From assembly GCA_009792885.1 (NCBI GenBank), contig WMCF01000203.1, positions 154,001 through 218,000 on the forward strand: a stretch of DNA of 64,000 nucleotides. The letters are read 5' to 3'. The stretch's first letter is position 1; every line of letters begins with the position of its first letter. Shown here in pieces: positions 1 through 15,400 of this stretch. The notes under the pieces are model-generated. The model worked only from the letters and a program-made list of their open reading frames with translations, did no database searches and had not been told where the DNA came from. The DNA is from Eremophila alpestris peregrina. Its lineage: Eukaryota > Chordata > Aves > Passeriformes > Alaudidae. The position numbers and the translations under genes were made by a program.

Positions 1-412
1 CAGTGTACAAACTGAGGACCTAAGCTGCTGATGCTTCACGACATGGAGTGGGCATCAGCCCCCAGTGCAGTGGCATTCCCCCCTGATCCCACCCTCCCAA
101 AAGGGAGCAGGACAAAAGGCCTCAATGTCACCACAGAGTTAAAGCACCCTCTCAGAGCCATGGCTTTTGCCTTTTCACCTGGGACAAAAACACCTCAGGG
201 GAGAGCAGAGGCACCACTGAGAGGTAACAGGGTATGAATGAGCACATCAGCCACAAGGAGACAATGGAGGAAGGTGAAGCATGTTTGGACACCAGATACA
301 CAAACACAAAAAAACCACAAGAAGGCTGAGAGGAGAACATGTGCAGAGAAAACTGAACGTGAGCAAGGGGTTAGAAGTGTGAGGGAACATCAAATCCAGA
401 AAGCAAACATAC

Positions 413-3400
413 CATTAGTCGGATGCTTTGCAAACGACACAGAAAATCGTTTTACGGCTGGCATAGACAAGAGCTCTGAGGAAATAAAAACAGATCATCT
501 CAGTTAACAGCTGCTTCACAGGATCCCCAACCTCCATACACCTGAGTGTGCTTCCAGCTTCACCTTGCTGACCCCCACAACAGCTGCTGCCAGTGGCACT
601 GCCTGGAGTCTGACTGCACCATTCTGCATCTCCCAGCCCTGCCAGCCTGTCCCCAGCACACTCAGCCACTCTCTCCATCCCTCAGTCAGCAGCTCACACC
701 TTCCAGCACACCAGGCTCAGTCCAGAGCAGAATGCAGCCAGGCCATGCTCACAGCCACCAGAGCACACGGCCCAGCAAGCAGCAGCACCACAGGATTCTT
801 CTCAGGATTCACCTCTGCCCAAGGAAAACAAACACTGCTCTGCACAGGGACAGCTCAAAACCACCTCTTAATGCAAGCTCTACAGAGCTGTTCATGAATT
901 TAAAGGTAAATCACCTGAGGAGGGAAGAAGCAGAAGACCCACGAAGACATGCCCCTACAGTTCTCTGTTCCAAACATTTCAGTGCAGGGGGAGCTCTGGG
1001 ATTCACCTGCCAGTGGCCCTCAGGCTGCTCCTGGCCAGGCCCCAGGCCAGGCCCAGCTCTCCCTTACAAACCACAGATCAGACTGTGCAAGGACAGACAC
1101 TGTGCATCTCATGGGGTGCAAACAGAAAGGCTTTAAAGGACATGGATTAGGTTCCATATGCACACACACACACACACAAAAAAGCTGGAAAATTTTTGTT
1201 TTTCCCACACTGGAAATTCCTCAGTGATCATGAAAAAGCATGGCCTGGATCAGACCATCTATATGTAGGATTTGATGTGAGACCCCAGCCAATCACACCT
1301 TCTGCTGCTATTTGGGATCCTTCAGGAAATAGCAGAAAATCCTTTTATTTCCCTTCCATGTTTCATGCATCCATTCTCCCCAGCCCACAGGGTGTGTATG
1401 CCTCTCCCCCTCATCAGTGCACCATTGCATGTTCCACACCCTCAATGTGCTCCTACAGCAGTGCCTTGGCCAAAAAGTCTATCTAAACCAACTCTCACTG
1501 AAATTTCCTCCTCTAGTGTACCAGCCCTAGAGATTGTTTTTCTTTCTTTAAACTCAACAAACTCATGGCAATCTTCCCTACACATGCAATCCCTTGGGAA
1601 TGTCCAAGCCCTGGAGCTGCAGGCAGCTGGTGACCATGTCCATCCCACCCACACCTCCCCTTGCCCTGAGGGCCCATCAATGGCACTGACCCAGTTTACT
1701 GCATCCCTGGCTTCAGGAAAGCCAACTTGAAATCACAACCATCCATGGACCTTCCCTCAGCTTCAGGCTGAGAAAACTTTCAGCTGAAGTGTTCCTTAGC
1801 CCTCCTCCAGCTCCTAACAAAAAAGACTTCAGAAATAAGGGCCCTTGAAACTTCCCTTGAACAAGGCAAGAGAACACTGGTGAAGTGCTATATGCCTCAC
1901 ACTGCACCTTCAAGCATCACAGCCATGAAAAACTATCAAAGACTTCATGCAAAAATAGGCTGTTTTTCAACATTATTTGTCTAAAGAGTGTGGAAAAGGC
2001 CTTGAAACAAATATTCTCCAAGAGTCTGCTGTAGCTGCAGAGCCACTGACTGCAACCACGTGTAGAGATGTTTGGATTCCATTGTTCAGCATTTCAGTGG
2101 TGCTCATTTAAGCAGAAACATGAGATCAAGGGCTCATTTCACATTCCAAACTACCTTCCCCAGAAGCTAAATGCCCTTCTGCTTCCTCCTTGTTTTCCCA
2201 TTTTCCCTCCAAATGCCCTTACTGCAGCAAGGCACTGACAGCACAGGGCCCAAGGGCATGAAAGGAGCATCAAAACAGAGGTGTAACATCAAGATTTATA
2301 ATTCTGAGCTGTGTTAGACACATGCCAGTCAACCAAGTCTGCATTTCAGGTACTCGAGGGTACATCTCAGCATACAGAGAGCTTGTCACTGAACTGAGAC
2401 TCACACAGCAGAGCCCATGGGCTCTGATACCTGTGGCCTGCTGCAGGCACATCCTGCTGCACAGCCTGCAGTGACACCCAGCACCAGCACTGAGCAGCTC
2501 TGTTCCGTGCCCAGCTGGGCACACAGCAGTCTCTGATGCTTTTCCCTGAGAATCAGGGCTGCCTTGGGCTCCCACTCCTTGCAGAGTCAGGAAAGAACAG
2601 CAGCCAGGGCCTTTGCTGGCCTTTTCAGAGGCTGCACTGTGACTCACACCCTGCTCTTGTGCCAAACACTATCAGTCTTTGGGATGGCTCCACCTTCCAT
2701 GGGGCAAGGATTACTGTCCCAAAAAGAGCTTCATTTAGCATCAGCAAGATGACCAAGGTAAGCAAGATGATGTGATCTGCTGGATTTGCATACCAGCACA
2801 AACCTATTTAACACCTGGCCCAATAAATCCCAATTCACAACAACAAGTACTATTCAAACAATCAGAACAAAATCAGACCCCAGCAATACCACACATCAGC
2901 CTAAAACTCCTCTCACAATGGCAGCTCCTTTCTGTCCTAGCAAGGATCATGATTTCTTGGGATAGGGTAGAATTTGTCACTGTAGCTGTGGTGAACACAC
3001 ACATTCAGCTGCCAAGGCTTCCAGCAGCCCAAGGCTGTGCCACAGGCCCATCTGGAGGCAGCAGTGTGCACAAGGGAACACACACATACCGTCTTTGTAT
3101 GGCAGGCTGCTGGCAAACTTTTTGCCATGGCTGCGAGCGTAGTCCTGGAGGTTGGGGGCACTGGAGGAGCCTCCCAGCACAGTGGTGCTAAACAGCCCGG
3201 TGCACTGGGACCCTGGAAAGGCAGGGAAGGTGTTAGTAATACATAGCCACAGCATGCAACTGCAGAAAAGCAGGGTTAGTCAAAGGATGAAGAATGAACT
3301 GGCCACTTCACAAGCGACTTCAGGAAAATACATGATGTCTGGAAGCACAGGGAGGCCTTTTCTCCATTCTCAATTCCACAGTGCCAAATGAAGAGCAGGC

Positions 3401-6400
3401 AGCCCAAACCTCAGCACCAGCAAAGCTCCTAACTCCATCCAGCAGTTTACTCCCATTTGGCTTTATTGCCCTGATCTAAGAGAAATACCTTCACCCCCTC
3501 CAGTCAGCAAAGCTACAGACTGATGTCAGAACAGCCAGGATGCCACTGATGTTCATGTCACAGAGCTTCATTGCTCTGCTCTTCTGCCCTTTCTCTCTGG
3601 AGAGCTCCTTTTTGTGTAGGACACTAAGGAAAGGAAAGAACTATCTGATCTGTGGCTCAGCCAGTGTGGATTCACCTCCAGTCAAACAAGCAGAGACAGT
3701 CCTGTGAGCAGAGGGCTTGTGCAGACAAAGTGCACTGCTGTCTCACTGCTCCAGCACAGAGCAGCTGGGCCATGAACCTGCAAAGCACCAGATGTGCACC
3801 AGCATGGAACTCTGCCCACTCAGTGCCAGGGAACATGGCATGCAACCATTCCTGGGGCTTTGGCTCTGCTTCTCCAAGGCACAGTGCTCTGAAGACTGAC
3901 TTGACTTCGTGTGATATTTAGGGAACACAAGACATTTGAAAGAGGATTCTTTCAGCTGACTGAGGAAAGCAATTGTGAGTCAGGACAAAACCTTATTATG
4001 GGCCAGACACAGCCACTGACTGGCTGTAAATTCTCTGCTAAACAGTCAGAATGCTGCTGCATTCTGTCCTGAGAATACAGACTGCTCAAACCAACATTAC
4101 TCATACAAAGGGCTTCCAGAAATGAGCAGATTGATCTGCCAGGGCAAAAAGCCTGCAACACTGTCTAATAGCATTTATCTGGAACAGTGCAACAGTTCCT
4201 GCTGTGAATGAGAGCCTGCCTACATTGGAAGCAGATCTTGATTTTAAATACTGCATCATAGCATGATTTAGGTTGGAAGGAGCCTGAATCTTCTTTCCCA
4301 ACACCCCAGCAGAACCAACTTGGATCAGCTTGCTAGGCTTGGTCCAATCAAGTTGTCAAAACCTCCAAGAAAGGAAATTTCACAACCTCTCTGGACCCCT
4401 GCTCTAACATCTGGCACATTCATGGTAGGTGAAAAATTTGATCCTCCTAGCTAATTGGAACTTCTTGTCCTGCAATTTGTGTTTGTGGGTTCTCCACCAA
4501 CCAGCACAGGGCTTTGGGATAGTCTGTCCCCTCTGCAACCTCCCATTTAGGTGGTGAATTAAGGTCTCCAGTCCCTACAAGTTCCAATCTGAACAAGCAT
4601 GGCTCTCAGTTTCTCCTCCAATGCCATGTGTTCCAGGCTTCCCATGCATTTCCACTGCCCCCGTGGGCTCACAGTCCTGGCACACACCCCTTCCACCTGC
4701 CAGGGAGCCCAGGGCAGGCCAGCAGAGCTCCAGGCACCCACGAGAGCGGAACAGATGAGAAGAGCCCAACCCTTCAGCTGTATTCCAGCTGATGCCATCA
4801 GCCTTCCCTGGAGTGAGGACACATTGCTGCTTCACATCCACTCGTTGCTCTGTGGGACCCCAGCTCTGTTTCTGCAAAGATCCTTAAGCCAGAGCTTCTT
4901 TGGAGAAAACACAGAGATCCTGAGCATTGAAATGTTCTTGTACAAACTCAGGCTGAGCTGAGATCCGCTCCTGGGGTGACCAAAAGGATCCTGGTAGCAC
5001 TGAAAGGCAGCTGCTCCCCCAGTGACACTGCTGCTGGCTCCCCACAGCACAGACAGGCACACACTTGCCCCTGGACATAAAAGGACTCCTGCCTGCAGGG
5101 TCACTGATACACAAGCCTTAGAAAATTTCCTCCTAATGCCTTAAATTGATGTAAAGTGCTGACTCAATATGAACTGGAATCTGTTGGAATGAAAATGAAA
5201 TTTTGTCATGCATGAGACAGGATGATGCTCCTAATTGCTCTTCCATGGTTTAAAAACAAACAGCAACAAAAACCACACAACAGATTCATTTACTGGCAGA
5301 TAAAAATGGAACATCGGATTTTTAGGACTGTATATCTTGAGCAACCTTGTGCTGGTAATCACCAAGCTCAGAATAAACCAGTGTCTCTGCTCTCCTGCTG
5401 CAGACACAGGCATTTTGCTAGTGCCCTTAAGGCAGAAGAGAATTCACAAAGATGATTTTATGGACAACAGCAAGAGTCTACAGTGAACTCCAGAAGAGTG
5501 CTGTACCCAAAGTAACCACACACACACACATCCTAAAGAACACAATGGCCATCTGGATTTAAATGTAGCAACACTTGCTAGCAATTACTGTATGTGCTGG
5601 ATATTTACTGTGCATTTAATTGTCATATTTTCATTCAATGTGTCAGATGCTTAAAAACAGTCATTCTTGGTTTCCCTCTGGGAATGTCTGCACAAGGCTT
5701 GGTGCCACTGGCAGTGCACCACCTCCACTGTTCAAACAGCCAGCAATGATTTTGAAGGGTCCTTGTAAGCAAAGAAAGGTACTGAAACATCCCTAGGCTT
5801 CTCAAGCTAGAAGCACATACACTATGGCAAACAATCCACAGCAATGCACTGGGTGCTGCCCAGAAAAACGTGTCACACTCCAAAGCACAGACAAAGCAAG
5901 CTGCAGACACCTATTCCCAAAGAGGAACTTCATTTTTTAAATTACAGTAGAGGCACCATTCTGGAAGCTATGGCAGAGCTGTTGCAGAAGCTCTCTCGTG
6001 CTCCCTGCTCCTGCATGCCTACACACATGAGGTTACACCAGGACAGACATTCCATTTCCCAGAGACAGTGACAGCCAGGCACTGACTGACAAGCTCAGGC
6101 AACAGGAGGTATGCTCAGCTTCAGAAAACTCAGAAACAGCAGGTAGTGCCTGAATGAACCCACTCATAACAGCTGCTGAGACAAGTATCAAAGCCAAGTT
6201 CAAGCTTCTAGAGCTCTGCATTATCTCTTAGAGAACCCATTTCAAATACTAAAGGGGCAAGAAATTAGATTTCTAAAAAACAAGCAGGAAACAAATCAGG
6301 AAGAGTCCTTAAAGAGCTTGACTTGTACAGGTAAAGAGGCATGGTTCTTCATAGCAGCCCTCAGGTGGAAAAAAACCTCACAGAAACACATATAACCTGA

Positions 6401-9400
6401 TCACCAACTGCTGTGTAAGCTGGTGTGGTACAAAGGGTCTCTCCTGCTCAAGGTTCTACAGAGGAGAACGATGGCTGGGCTGGAGGTCTGTGTCACAGAT
6501 CAGATCTATCAGTTCCTACTCAAGGTTTTGTCCCTGCAGAGCTTCACAGGTGGGAGAATAACCAGCACAAGCTTCCCAGCAGGGCACATGGAGCAAGATT
6601 CTGAAATTAAACCTGCCAGAATAATATTTCAGATTTTTTAGTGAAGGAAAAGTAGTACTGTACAAAGGTGTAGAAAAGCAGTGGTCTTCTCTATTGCCAA
6701 AACAGACATCCCTCAAAAACCTGGAAAAGGCTGTAGTCCAAGGGCTGTAACACCTGCTTTCCAGATTACAGGCCTTCTGGCAGCTGCACATCCAAACAGT
6801 AAAACCAGTTTGCAGTACCATTTGATGGACTCAGTAATTCTCCAGGCAGATGCACCTCCTTGACTAAGTGCCAATTCAGAAATTCCCATATTCATCCATA
6901 TGGACTCACAAAACAGTCACAGGTTTCTTCAAGCCTAAGCACAGCAGTTTGTCACAGCTCACTGGGAAAGGCAGAGATTTGAAATAACACATTCAAAAAT
7001 TACCATGGCCAAGGCTACTGTCCCTTTATGAAAATAATATACATCAGCCATTCCTGTTTAGATTTTTCCAGCTGGCTGGAAGTATAGCTGGCAGACTCCA
7101 GGGATACTTTATAACCACTCAGAAGAAAATTCTCTTTGCTTGGTAATAATTAGATTCCAAAGAAGCTGCTCATTGAAAACTGGCAAAGAAATGAGCAGGC
7201 TTTTCAGAAGTCTCTTGGCTGCAGGTTGTCCATATAACAGAGTGATGAGTCAGAACTGCTGCAAGTCTGCAGCCAAGCCACCATGCTAAGATGGTTTAAA
7301 AGAAAAAGAAAGTGGGCATGACTTGGGCATTATCACCTCCTCTCTTCAAGACACAGGTTGCACAGCCATCTCTGAACCTCATGACAGCAAAGACAGCTTT
7401 TTCCAGTTTCCAAATAGAACTTGCTTTAGCAAAAATATTTCAGAAAGAATTTCAACTGTTCAGACATAGTTTAGGTTGACAATGGAACAATCAAGGACAG
7501 AGAATGTCAAGTGCCCTGAAATGTTCTCTTCCACTTGCTACCACAAGAAGAATGGCTGAGCAGGGACTTCAGCTTGATCAGAGGGGTATCAAACATTCTG
7601 TAACACATCCATTCCATACAGCAGAGCTTCATGAAGCAAAGGCAGAACAGTCTCACACAAAGAACAGCTTTGCATATAAACTGATGTTTTGCAGAAGAAA
7701 AAGCACACTGGTTCCCACCTAAAATCATCTCCTCCTATTAAGCTGAGAAATGGTGTAACAAATAAGAGCACCAGAGAAGCAGAGACCAGCCTGTAGGGAG
7801 CCAATTGCCCCCTTGCTCCCATACTGGAAAGGATGAAAAGTGCATCTTCTGCTGCTAGCATCTGGAGAAGTTTGTACACAAAAGGTATGGACTAAGACAG
7901 CCTCCACTGTGGTCTCAACAATAACCCTGGGAGAAGACACAAAACACACAGAGACACACAAGGAACTCAAGCCAGGTGTGTATGTGGAGACACAGACTAA
8001 TGCCCATGGAAATAGAGAGGTACAAGGGGCTGGTTACAAGTCAGGTACAGTACCTAATCCACTTTGCTTCATCTCAGAGGACTGCCTGGAATAAGTGCTG
8101 AAGAGGCGATAACCTCCTGATTTAGAAGATTCAGACAGCACCTGCAAAGACACAGTGTGATTAATCAGCATCATGCTCCAAGTCACCCACTGCTACCAAA
8201 AGCCTTTATACAACAATTGAAGGTAAAGAAAGTTATGTATCTTCCTTAAAATCACCATCTTCAAGCAGCACAAAGGTAGTCATATGCTAGGATTGTGACA
8301 GTGAATACTTGATTTTAACATCAAGATTTTGTTGGATTGTGGAACAGTGGAAATTTGAAAAGTAAGACAGGACTCACGTAGTGAGTTCTCCCAAAACTCT
8401 TGCTGAGATCCTTGGGACACAGACTTCCTTCTTTAGCAGCAGGAAATCATATCCCCTTTAACTGAGTATGTGCCTATCACAAAGAGCCTGTGAGTGCTGC
8501 ACACAGAGGTGACACTGTGAGTAACATACAGCAATGGAAGATAGCTAACAAATACCTCAGACCTTAACTCTGCTCTTTTCTGGTTCAGAAAACTGATGGC
8601 AAAAATGCCTCTGAAATCTCTCTGAAAGAAGGGACAATTCCAGAGCACTCTGAAGGTAACAGTCACCTGCTGACTGTGACACTGGCCTTGTGACACAAAC
8701 CAGCCTGGAAGGAGAGAGGTTAGAACAGTAAAATCAATTTTGCTACTTCACTGGATCAGTGAATGGGACAGTTCTAAGCCCTGACAGTTTAAACATCCTG
8801 GATGGAATCCACCAGTGAGCAGGGACCCCTGAGATCTTAGATGGGTTGGAGGAATGAGAAACATGGAGCTGCCTTTGTGAAAGGCAAAGGCTGGAGCCTA
8901 ACAGAAGGCAAAGATGTCACTACAGCTAGGTGGTGAGGCTGCATGTAATCTCACATTGGCTACACCAGTGCCTCTACACAGTATAATCCAAATAATGCTT
9001 GTGTTTCTCAAGCATTTCCCTACTCACTCTTCCTCATCAGTTCCTCGGGCCTGTGCTCCTGTCCTTCCTCAATGAGGCAGAGTTTCAGAGGCCTGCCTTC
9101 CCCAACATCCCTCTTTACCTTCTGCAGATCCTTTTCCAGAATCAACTCAGACCCTGGCATGTTAAAAGGAATGCCAGGAAACCCAAAGCAAGCAGAAGGC
9201 CTTAGCAAGAGCAGGGAGGGGCAGAACAGCAGCGGTACCTCCATGGATCCCGTCTTGCGGCTCCTGACCAGTGGTGACCTCCGCTGGACGCCGACGGGCT
9301 CCGGGGGCTGCGGGGACTTCTGCCGAGCTCGGTCTGCCTCGTCACTGCCCTTCTCCTTGGAGAGGTCCTCCAGGCTGCCCTGCTCTGCCTTCTTCTCCTC

Positions 9401-12400
9401 GTTCTGCCCAAAGGAAATGCTCCACTCGTGGCCTCTGCCCACGCTGCCCCACACCAGCCCCAGGCCTGGATCTCCCGCTCTGCCAAGCACAGGAGGCACC
9501 CACAGGCCCAGCAGCCACCCTGACAAACCCAGAGCAGGACAGTGCCCAAGTGTCCCCTGGGGCTGGCAGCTCCTGCCCAGGTGCCACTTACCTCTGCTGA
9601 GGCTGGCCGAAAGCCAAAGCCCGTGGGGATGTTCCTGTCCTCCTCACAGCCCTTGACACCAGGGCTGAAATGCAGCTCCACATGGAAACGCTCCTCTGAA
9701 GAGGGGTCCTGTGAACACATGGCACAGGGAATAGGTACAGAACCAAACCCAGCTAATCCTGCCCTCAGCACAGGCCAAGGTCCCACCCTGCTGTGCTGGC
9801 CAGGCATCCCAGGCCCATCCTTTGCAGGGAAAGCAGGAGCCACAAGGATGAACAGAATGGATCCAGGCTTGTCCCATCCAAAAGGACAGCCCTGACACAG
9901 CTGAGGCATTCTGACTGTTGCTATTTTGGGACAACAGTCACAGAGGAGTATAACAGAACTGGGCTCTATTTATACACACACACACCCCTAAACCCCAACC
10001 CCTTCTGACCCACTCCTGCTGCAAACACAGCACATGCCAGGACAGGGGGAGACTGCGTCCCTCCTGGACCTTCAGTCAGGCTGTTCCTAGATTTATGTAA
10101 CTGTCTCTAACAATAATTTTTCATTAACCTTTTTTAAGGAAGCCAGAGCTTTTACAGTATCTGGCACTAAGGATATAAACCCATATAAACCCACCTTGAC
10201 TGACCGACTGACACCACTTGTGAGAGTTCTAGTCATATGTTTTTTGACAAGCATCACTTCTAACCTTAGAAGCTCACACCAGCTCTGTGAATACAAGGTT
10301 CTAACTCCATAAGGTGTGGGGTAAGGGGCTGCTCCCCTCACCACTACAACCTCCTGCAGCACAGACCCAAGGTCTGATGATCAGGACATGCAGTTTGGTG
10401 GCAAACCTACTTAGAGCCAAAACCCTCAGCTCCCACATTCCAGCTGTTTATTAAATGACTCTCTTTACTTCCTCAAGATACAGTATTGACTTCCCTAACT
10501 ATATCAGCACACTTTTAGAATAAAAAATAGTTTATGGATGTGGAATTTCTAGTTATTTTCTAGATATATTTCAAAAATGTAAGTCAAATATTACTCAGTT
10601 ATTTTTATTTTTTTCCTAATGTTCATTTGCAATTAATACTTAAAAACAGCAAATAATTTTGCGCTAGGAAATGCTATAAAATAGTCAGTATTAATTACAT
10701 AAGTTGGGTATTACTGCTCAGGGTGACATTCTGCATTAACAAGCATTATCTGGGTCACTGCCTCCCACATAAACTAAAAACTAGCAGTTGTGTTAATGAT
10801 CCATCTGTCTTTGCTCACAAGCAGCAAGAGCTCAAGTTACAGACTTCCAGTTGAACTCATCTCTGAGGACTGTGCCTTGCAGGAAGCAAGCATTGTATCC
10901 TACTGCTCTATCCCTCACCTTGTTGTTGTCCTCGTAGAGCATGATAACAATCTGGGTCATGTAGTTCAGCTCTGAGATAGCACTCAAATAGTCCATGGCT
11001 CTCTTCCACTGCTGGTCTTTGTTTTCCTGATACATACACATAAACAGTGGCATGGGATAAGCAACAGCAGACACCTTGCAGCATTCAGTGAAATGGGACT
11101 GAGAGAGTGCCTCTCTCCACAAGGTAACATTGTCAGGACAAAAGCACCTTGCTTAACTTGCATGAAGAAATGACCTTGCCATGTGGTGGGTTGCAGTGAG
11201 GAGCAGCTGCACAGGGGGATGCTACAGCTGCCCACACCACCCCTGTGCAGATGTGAGCTGCCAGCCACTGTGCCACGCCGGCTGGAGACAAGCGGAGCCC
11301 ACAGCAGGTTCCCAAACACAGCCATCCTCAAACTACAGAAAGGAGCAGGATGAACCTGTGCTGAATAAGGGACCCAGTGAAATGCCTTTGCCTGATGCTG
11401 AATGAGAAATCTGCAGACAAGCTGAACCCTTGGGCTCTGCACAGCAGGGCAGCCCACCCTTCACTGCCTCCCAACACTGCCAGGAAAGGTCACAGCTCAA
11501 GTGCCAGCCATGGTGCTGTGGAGTGAATCACCACCTTGATGGACATGAACTGAACCCTCCATTACAAAGAACCCAGATGCAGCCCAACATCTCTGTGCTG
11601 GCAACATGGCATCCTTGGGCACGTGAGTCAGGGAATAAGGGAGCATCTTATTGAGTGAGTGATTTAGAGGTATTTTTTTGATCACTGTCTGTGGATATGC
11701 TAAGTTGCCACAGACACCAGAAAGCATGCCTGCTCAGCAAGCCCAAACTCTCAGACCATGCTTAAAAATGGGAAGATAAATCAGAGACCCTGTTGAGAAG
11801 AGTAAAGCAGAGCTTTTCTCAGGGTCTGCACGCTAATTCATTCAGGAAGCAGGTGAAGAGAGAGCAAGTGAAGGGTGAGTTGAATTAATCCCTAAAAATG
11901 TGTCATCTGCCTCTCTGGTACAGAGCACATCCTGTGAATTTGCAACCTCAAGTCACTTCCTCTGTAAGAAAACTGATTTTATTGACTTAGAATAAAGACT
12001 ATAAATACAGGACCACACTCTTAAAATAAAGAGTTGAAGGAAGCAGGAAGGAAAAAATTCACTCATCCCCATTGCCTCATACTGCTGTTCTCCTGGACAG
12101 GTAAGTGTTCTGCTCACCTGAAACTAGCAGGACAGATCTTGGAGAAAACACGTCTTTGTGCAAGCAAGGGAAGCAGTGAGGAAGAACAATCCCCCTTCCA
12201 TGCCAGAGAGGCAGGAAGCTGCAGAGTGCAAACACAGCAGAGATGGAGCTGGCAGACACCACTGATGCACAGCATAAGTGGGAGACCTGGCTTAAGGGGC
12301 GACCTAGGGACACTGTCCTGAGAAAGGCTCCTGGAGGAAAGCAGGGAGGCTGGCTCAGGGAGCCCTGCAGGGACACTTACATCCAGCAGCCCCCCGTAGC

Positions 12401-15400
12401 GGAAGATGCTGAGCAGGGAGTGCACGTGGCTCTCGCTGGTGAAGTACAGCCGCGTCCGGACGTGGCGGCCCGGCGACAGAACGCCTCTGGAGTACCTGCA
12501 CCAAACCAGCACAGTCACCCTCTGCCCCTGGGCTGCCACCCCTCACACACCAGCACTGCTGGACACTCACTGGAGTGACACAACCCCACACTGGGAATGA
12601 CAAAGGCAGCAGGATGGAACAAACAATGACAGCACTGGGCACAGGAGCAGCAAATGTTGTGGAATCCTAATGGAGACACACAGTAGGTGGCTCATCACTC
12701 TACACTGGCCCTGTGCAGGGAAAGGGATGAGGCATCACCATCCAGCTACAGTGGGTACAAGCCTTTGTGGCCCTGTGCTTCTGGTCAGCAGTCTCAATAT
12801 GCCTTCTCCATCTGCCCTTCTAGTTCTGGGAACACCGACATGCCTCCCTCTTGGAGGGTCCTGCCGTGTATGCTCAGTACCTCCTTCCACAACAGCACAC
12901 TCTTCTGGCATGGAAACCACCCACTGCTCCACAGCTACCCTCCCCACTGCCAGCAGCATGCAGCACAAGCCTTACAATGGATGTAGTTTGTTGACAGACT
13001 CATCTTCATGAGTTCTCTGTAGGTCCAGCTGGATCTTTTTAATGAGAGGAAGACAAAAGCCAATAGCAATCTCCAGTTTCTCCTCCTTATTAATCCCATA
13101 TTCCTGCAGGAACAAAACAACAGATATCCTGAGCCCTGGTTCTTTGCCACATCCTCACATAAAGGTTCTTCACCAAAAGCCACTTAACCTCAACAGCCCA
13201 GTCTGCAGCACTACTGGTTAAGCAAGGACAGGTAAAGAAATACCACTCAACACTTTTCACTTTTTTTTCCCACGTATTGCAGGGGATAACAGAGGAGTGA
13301 GACTCTTCCAAGAAGCCCAGTTATGTCTGGACATGACTGTCAGTAGCCTTCAAACAGCTGAGAGGTGCAAGTACCACCAGTGAACCTCAGATCTCACAAC
13401 ACACAAAGCTATACCCTGAGCTAGCATGAGCATTAAAGCAACAACTGCTATTGGCAAAGATAAAAACTGCAGTGTTATGCTGAGAACAGCCAGACTGCAT
13501 CTCATCAGCAACACTGAAAACATTTAGACCAATTCTGCTCTACAGGGGCAGTTGGACCCAGCTGGTAGAAACTCATCCCATATAAATTCAACTTTGCAAG
13601 AAGCAACTCAACATTGTAAACTGAACAAATCCTAGTTTGACAAGAACAACAAACTTGTCAGAACTTTAACACAGAAATCTCCCTTCACTTCCACAATCCT
13701 GCCTGTGGAGGAGGATGGAATGTTGCTGTAGCACACAGGCAGCTTGGAGCTGTGCTGCAGTGCACTACAACAAACATGGAAAAGCTGCTGCATCAGCTGC
13801 TCATTACTCTGACCCTGCCAGAATCCTCAACCAGAAGCCCAGTCCTGCCGCATTTCAAGTCATAAATGGTTTTGGCCCTATACAAACACTAAGACAGATC
13901 TGATAAACACCCTACTGTGATATGCTGCCTTGGGAATTAATGTGCAGGAGAATCGAGACAAAACACAAAGGCAAAGGGTCAGAAACTGGCGCCACGGGCA
14001 TCGTCACACGGGCTGTACCTGGGGTATGATCACATCTGCCAGGGCTTTGGAGAGCTTGAAGAGTTCAGTTGTGCCTTCCAGTTTGAGTGCACAGTTGTGC
14101 TGCACATCATACTTGATGCAGTCATAGATATCAGGGATCTTGCTGATGTCATAGCGCCCGCTCTTCATGCGGAAATCTCGCTCCAGCTTACTCCAGCGCT
14201 GCAGCATCAGCTCCAGAGTCTCACTGTGGTACAGCTGCAGGTCTGAAAAGCAGAGAGCACCAAACCACACTCACATCCTAGAACTACAGAATCACAGAAC
14301 CCTGGCTATTACTGCAGAGATTTCAAGTGACAGATGTGACTGACTTCTCCCAGTGTGAAAGGGCTCTAATTCTAGGACACCCACAGGAGTCCTAGTCTGG
14401 AAAAGCCACTGGAGCTGTTGCAGGAGTTTTAGCCTGCAGCAACAGGCTACTTCTGAAATGCTTGAGAAAAGTGAAACTGTTTGCTGGTTGCTTAGGTCTG
14501 CCATAAATCCCATGGCAGGTTCCCAAGATGCCTTTGTAAAACTTCTGCACTGTTATTAGGAAAGTTGAGATGAGCAAATTGTAACTGAAAAACTTGCTGT
14601 TTACAGTCTCCAGAAAAGGCCTGAAAAAACACAGGCATACCCCTCCAGGCTATACTGCTGCTGTTTACATTTACTCTAAACCAAGAGGCACATCTCATTT
14701 CCTATACGTTACAGCTCTCTTTAACAGTAATTGAAAGTGGAGCCTTCCACATCAATAGCACATACAGAACTACACTTTACAGTTTCTTTGCTACAGACAA
14801 ACACAAGTTCTATTTGTGTTTGGGAGCTCTGAAGATGTAACAATAAATGAATCTCTTCCAGACCCTTTCCAGTTCTGTTGCTCACCTGCAGACTTTGGGT
14901 CTTCCAGACGTTTTCGTATCTGGCAGGTGAGATTCTCAATCAGGGTGAACACCTGGTTACAGACCTCCACTGGGTTCTGGATAAAACTCATGGAGTTGAG
15001 CAGAGAAGCACTGCCTGTAGGTGCTAGCTGAAAGTAGATTCCAGGAGAGATTAGTTAGTCTTCACAAACTGGGACCACAAAATGTCTGCCTTTTGCAGTC
15101 CTACTGCTTTCTGACTTGGGACAAAAGCTGTGCAAACAAAATGAACAGAGAATTCTGAAGGGACAGGAAGGCACCATGATCAGTCTTGAAGGGGACAGCA
15201 GAGCAATGCTGACAACTGTCACTCAGAGAAGGTCAAGGGCTATTAACCTGCACACTTTCATACACATCCTGTCATTTTGACCAGAACTGATCTCAGACTA
15301 ATCAAACCACTGCTTACATACCACACACTTCACATCAAACCACTGCAGCAATGCCATTTTCCTTCCAGATACAGGGAGCAATGAAGCCACACTGGTGCTT

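Noticed and set aside
14282..14330. AATCACAGAACC text resembling the start of a CR1 tail
   Set aside because: The expected GGTTGGAA block and downstream CR1 sequence do not follow.
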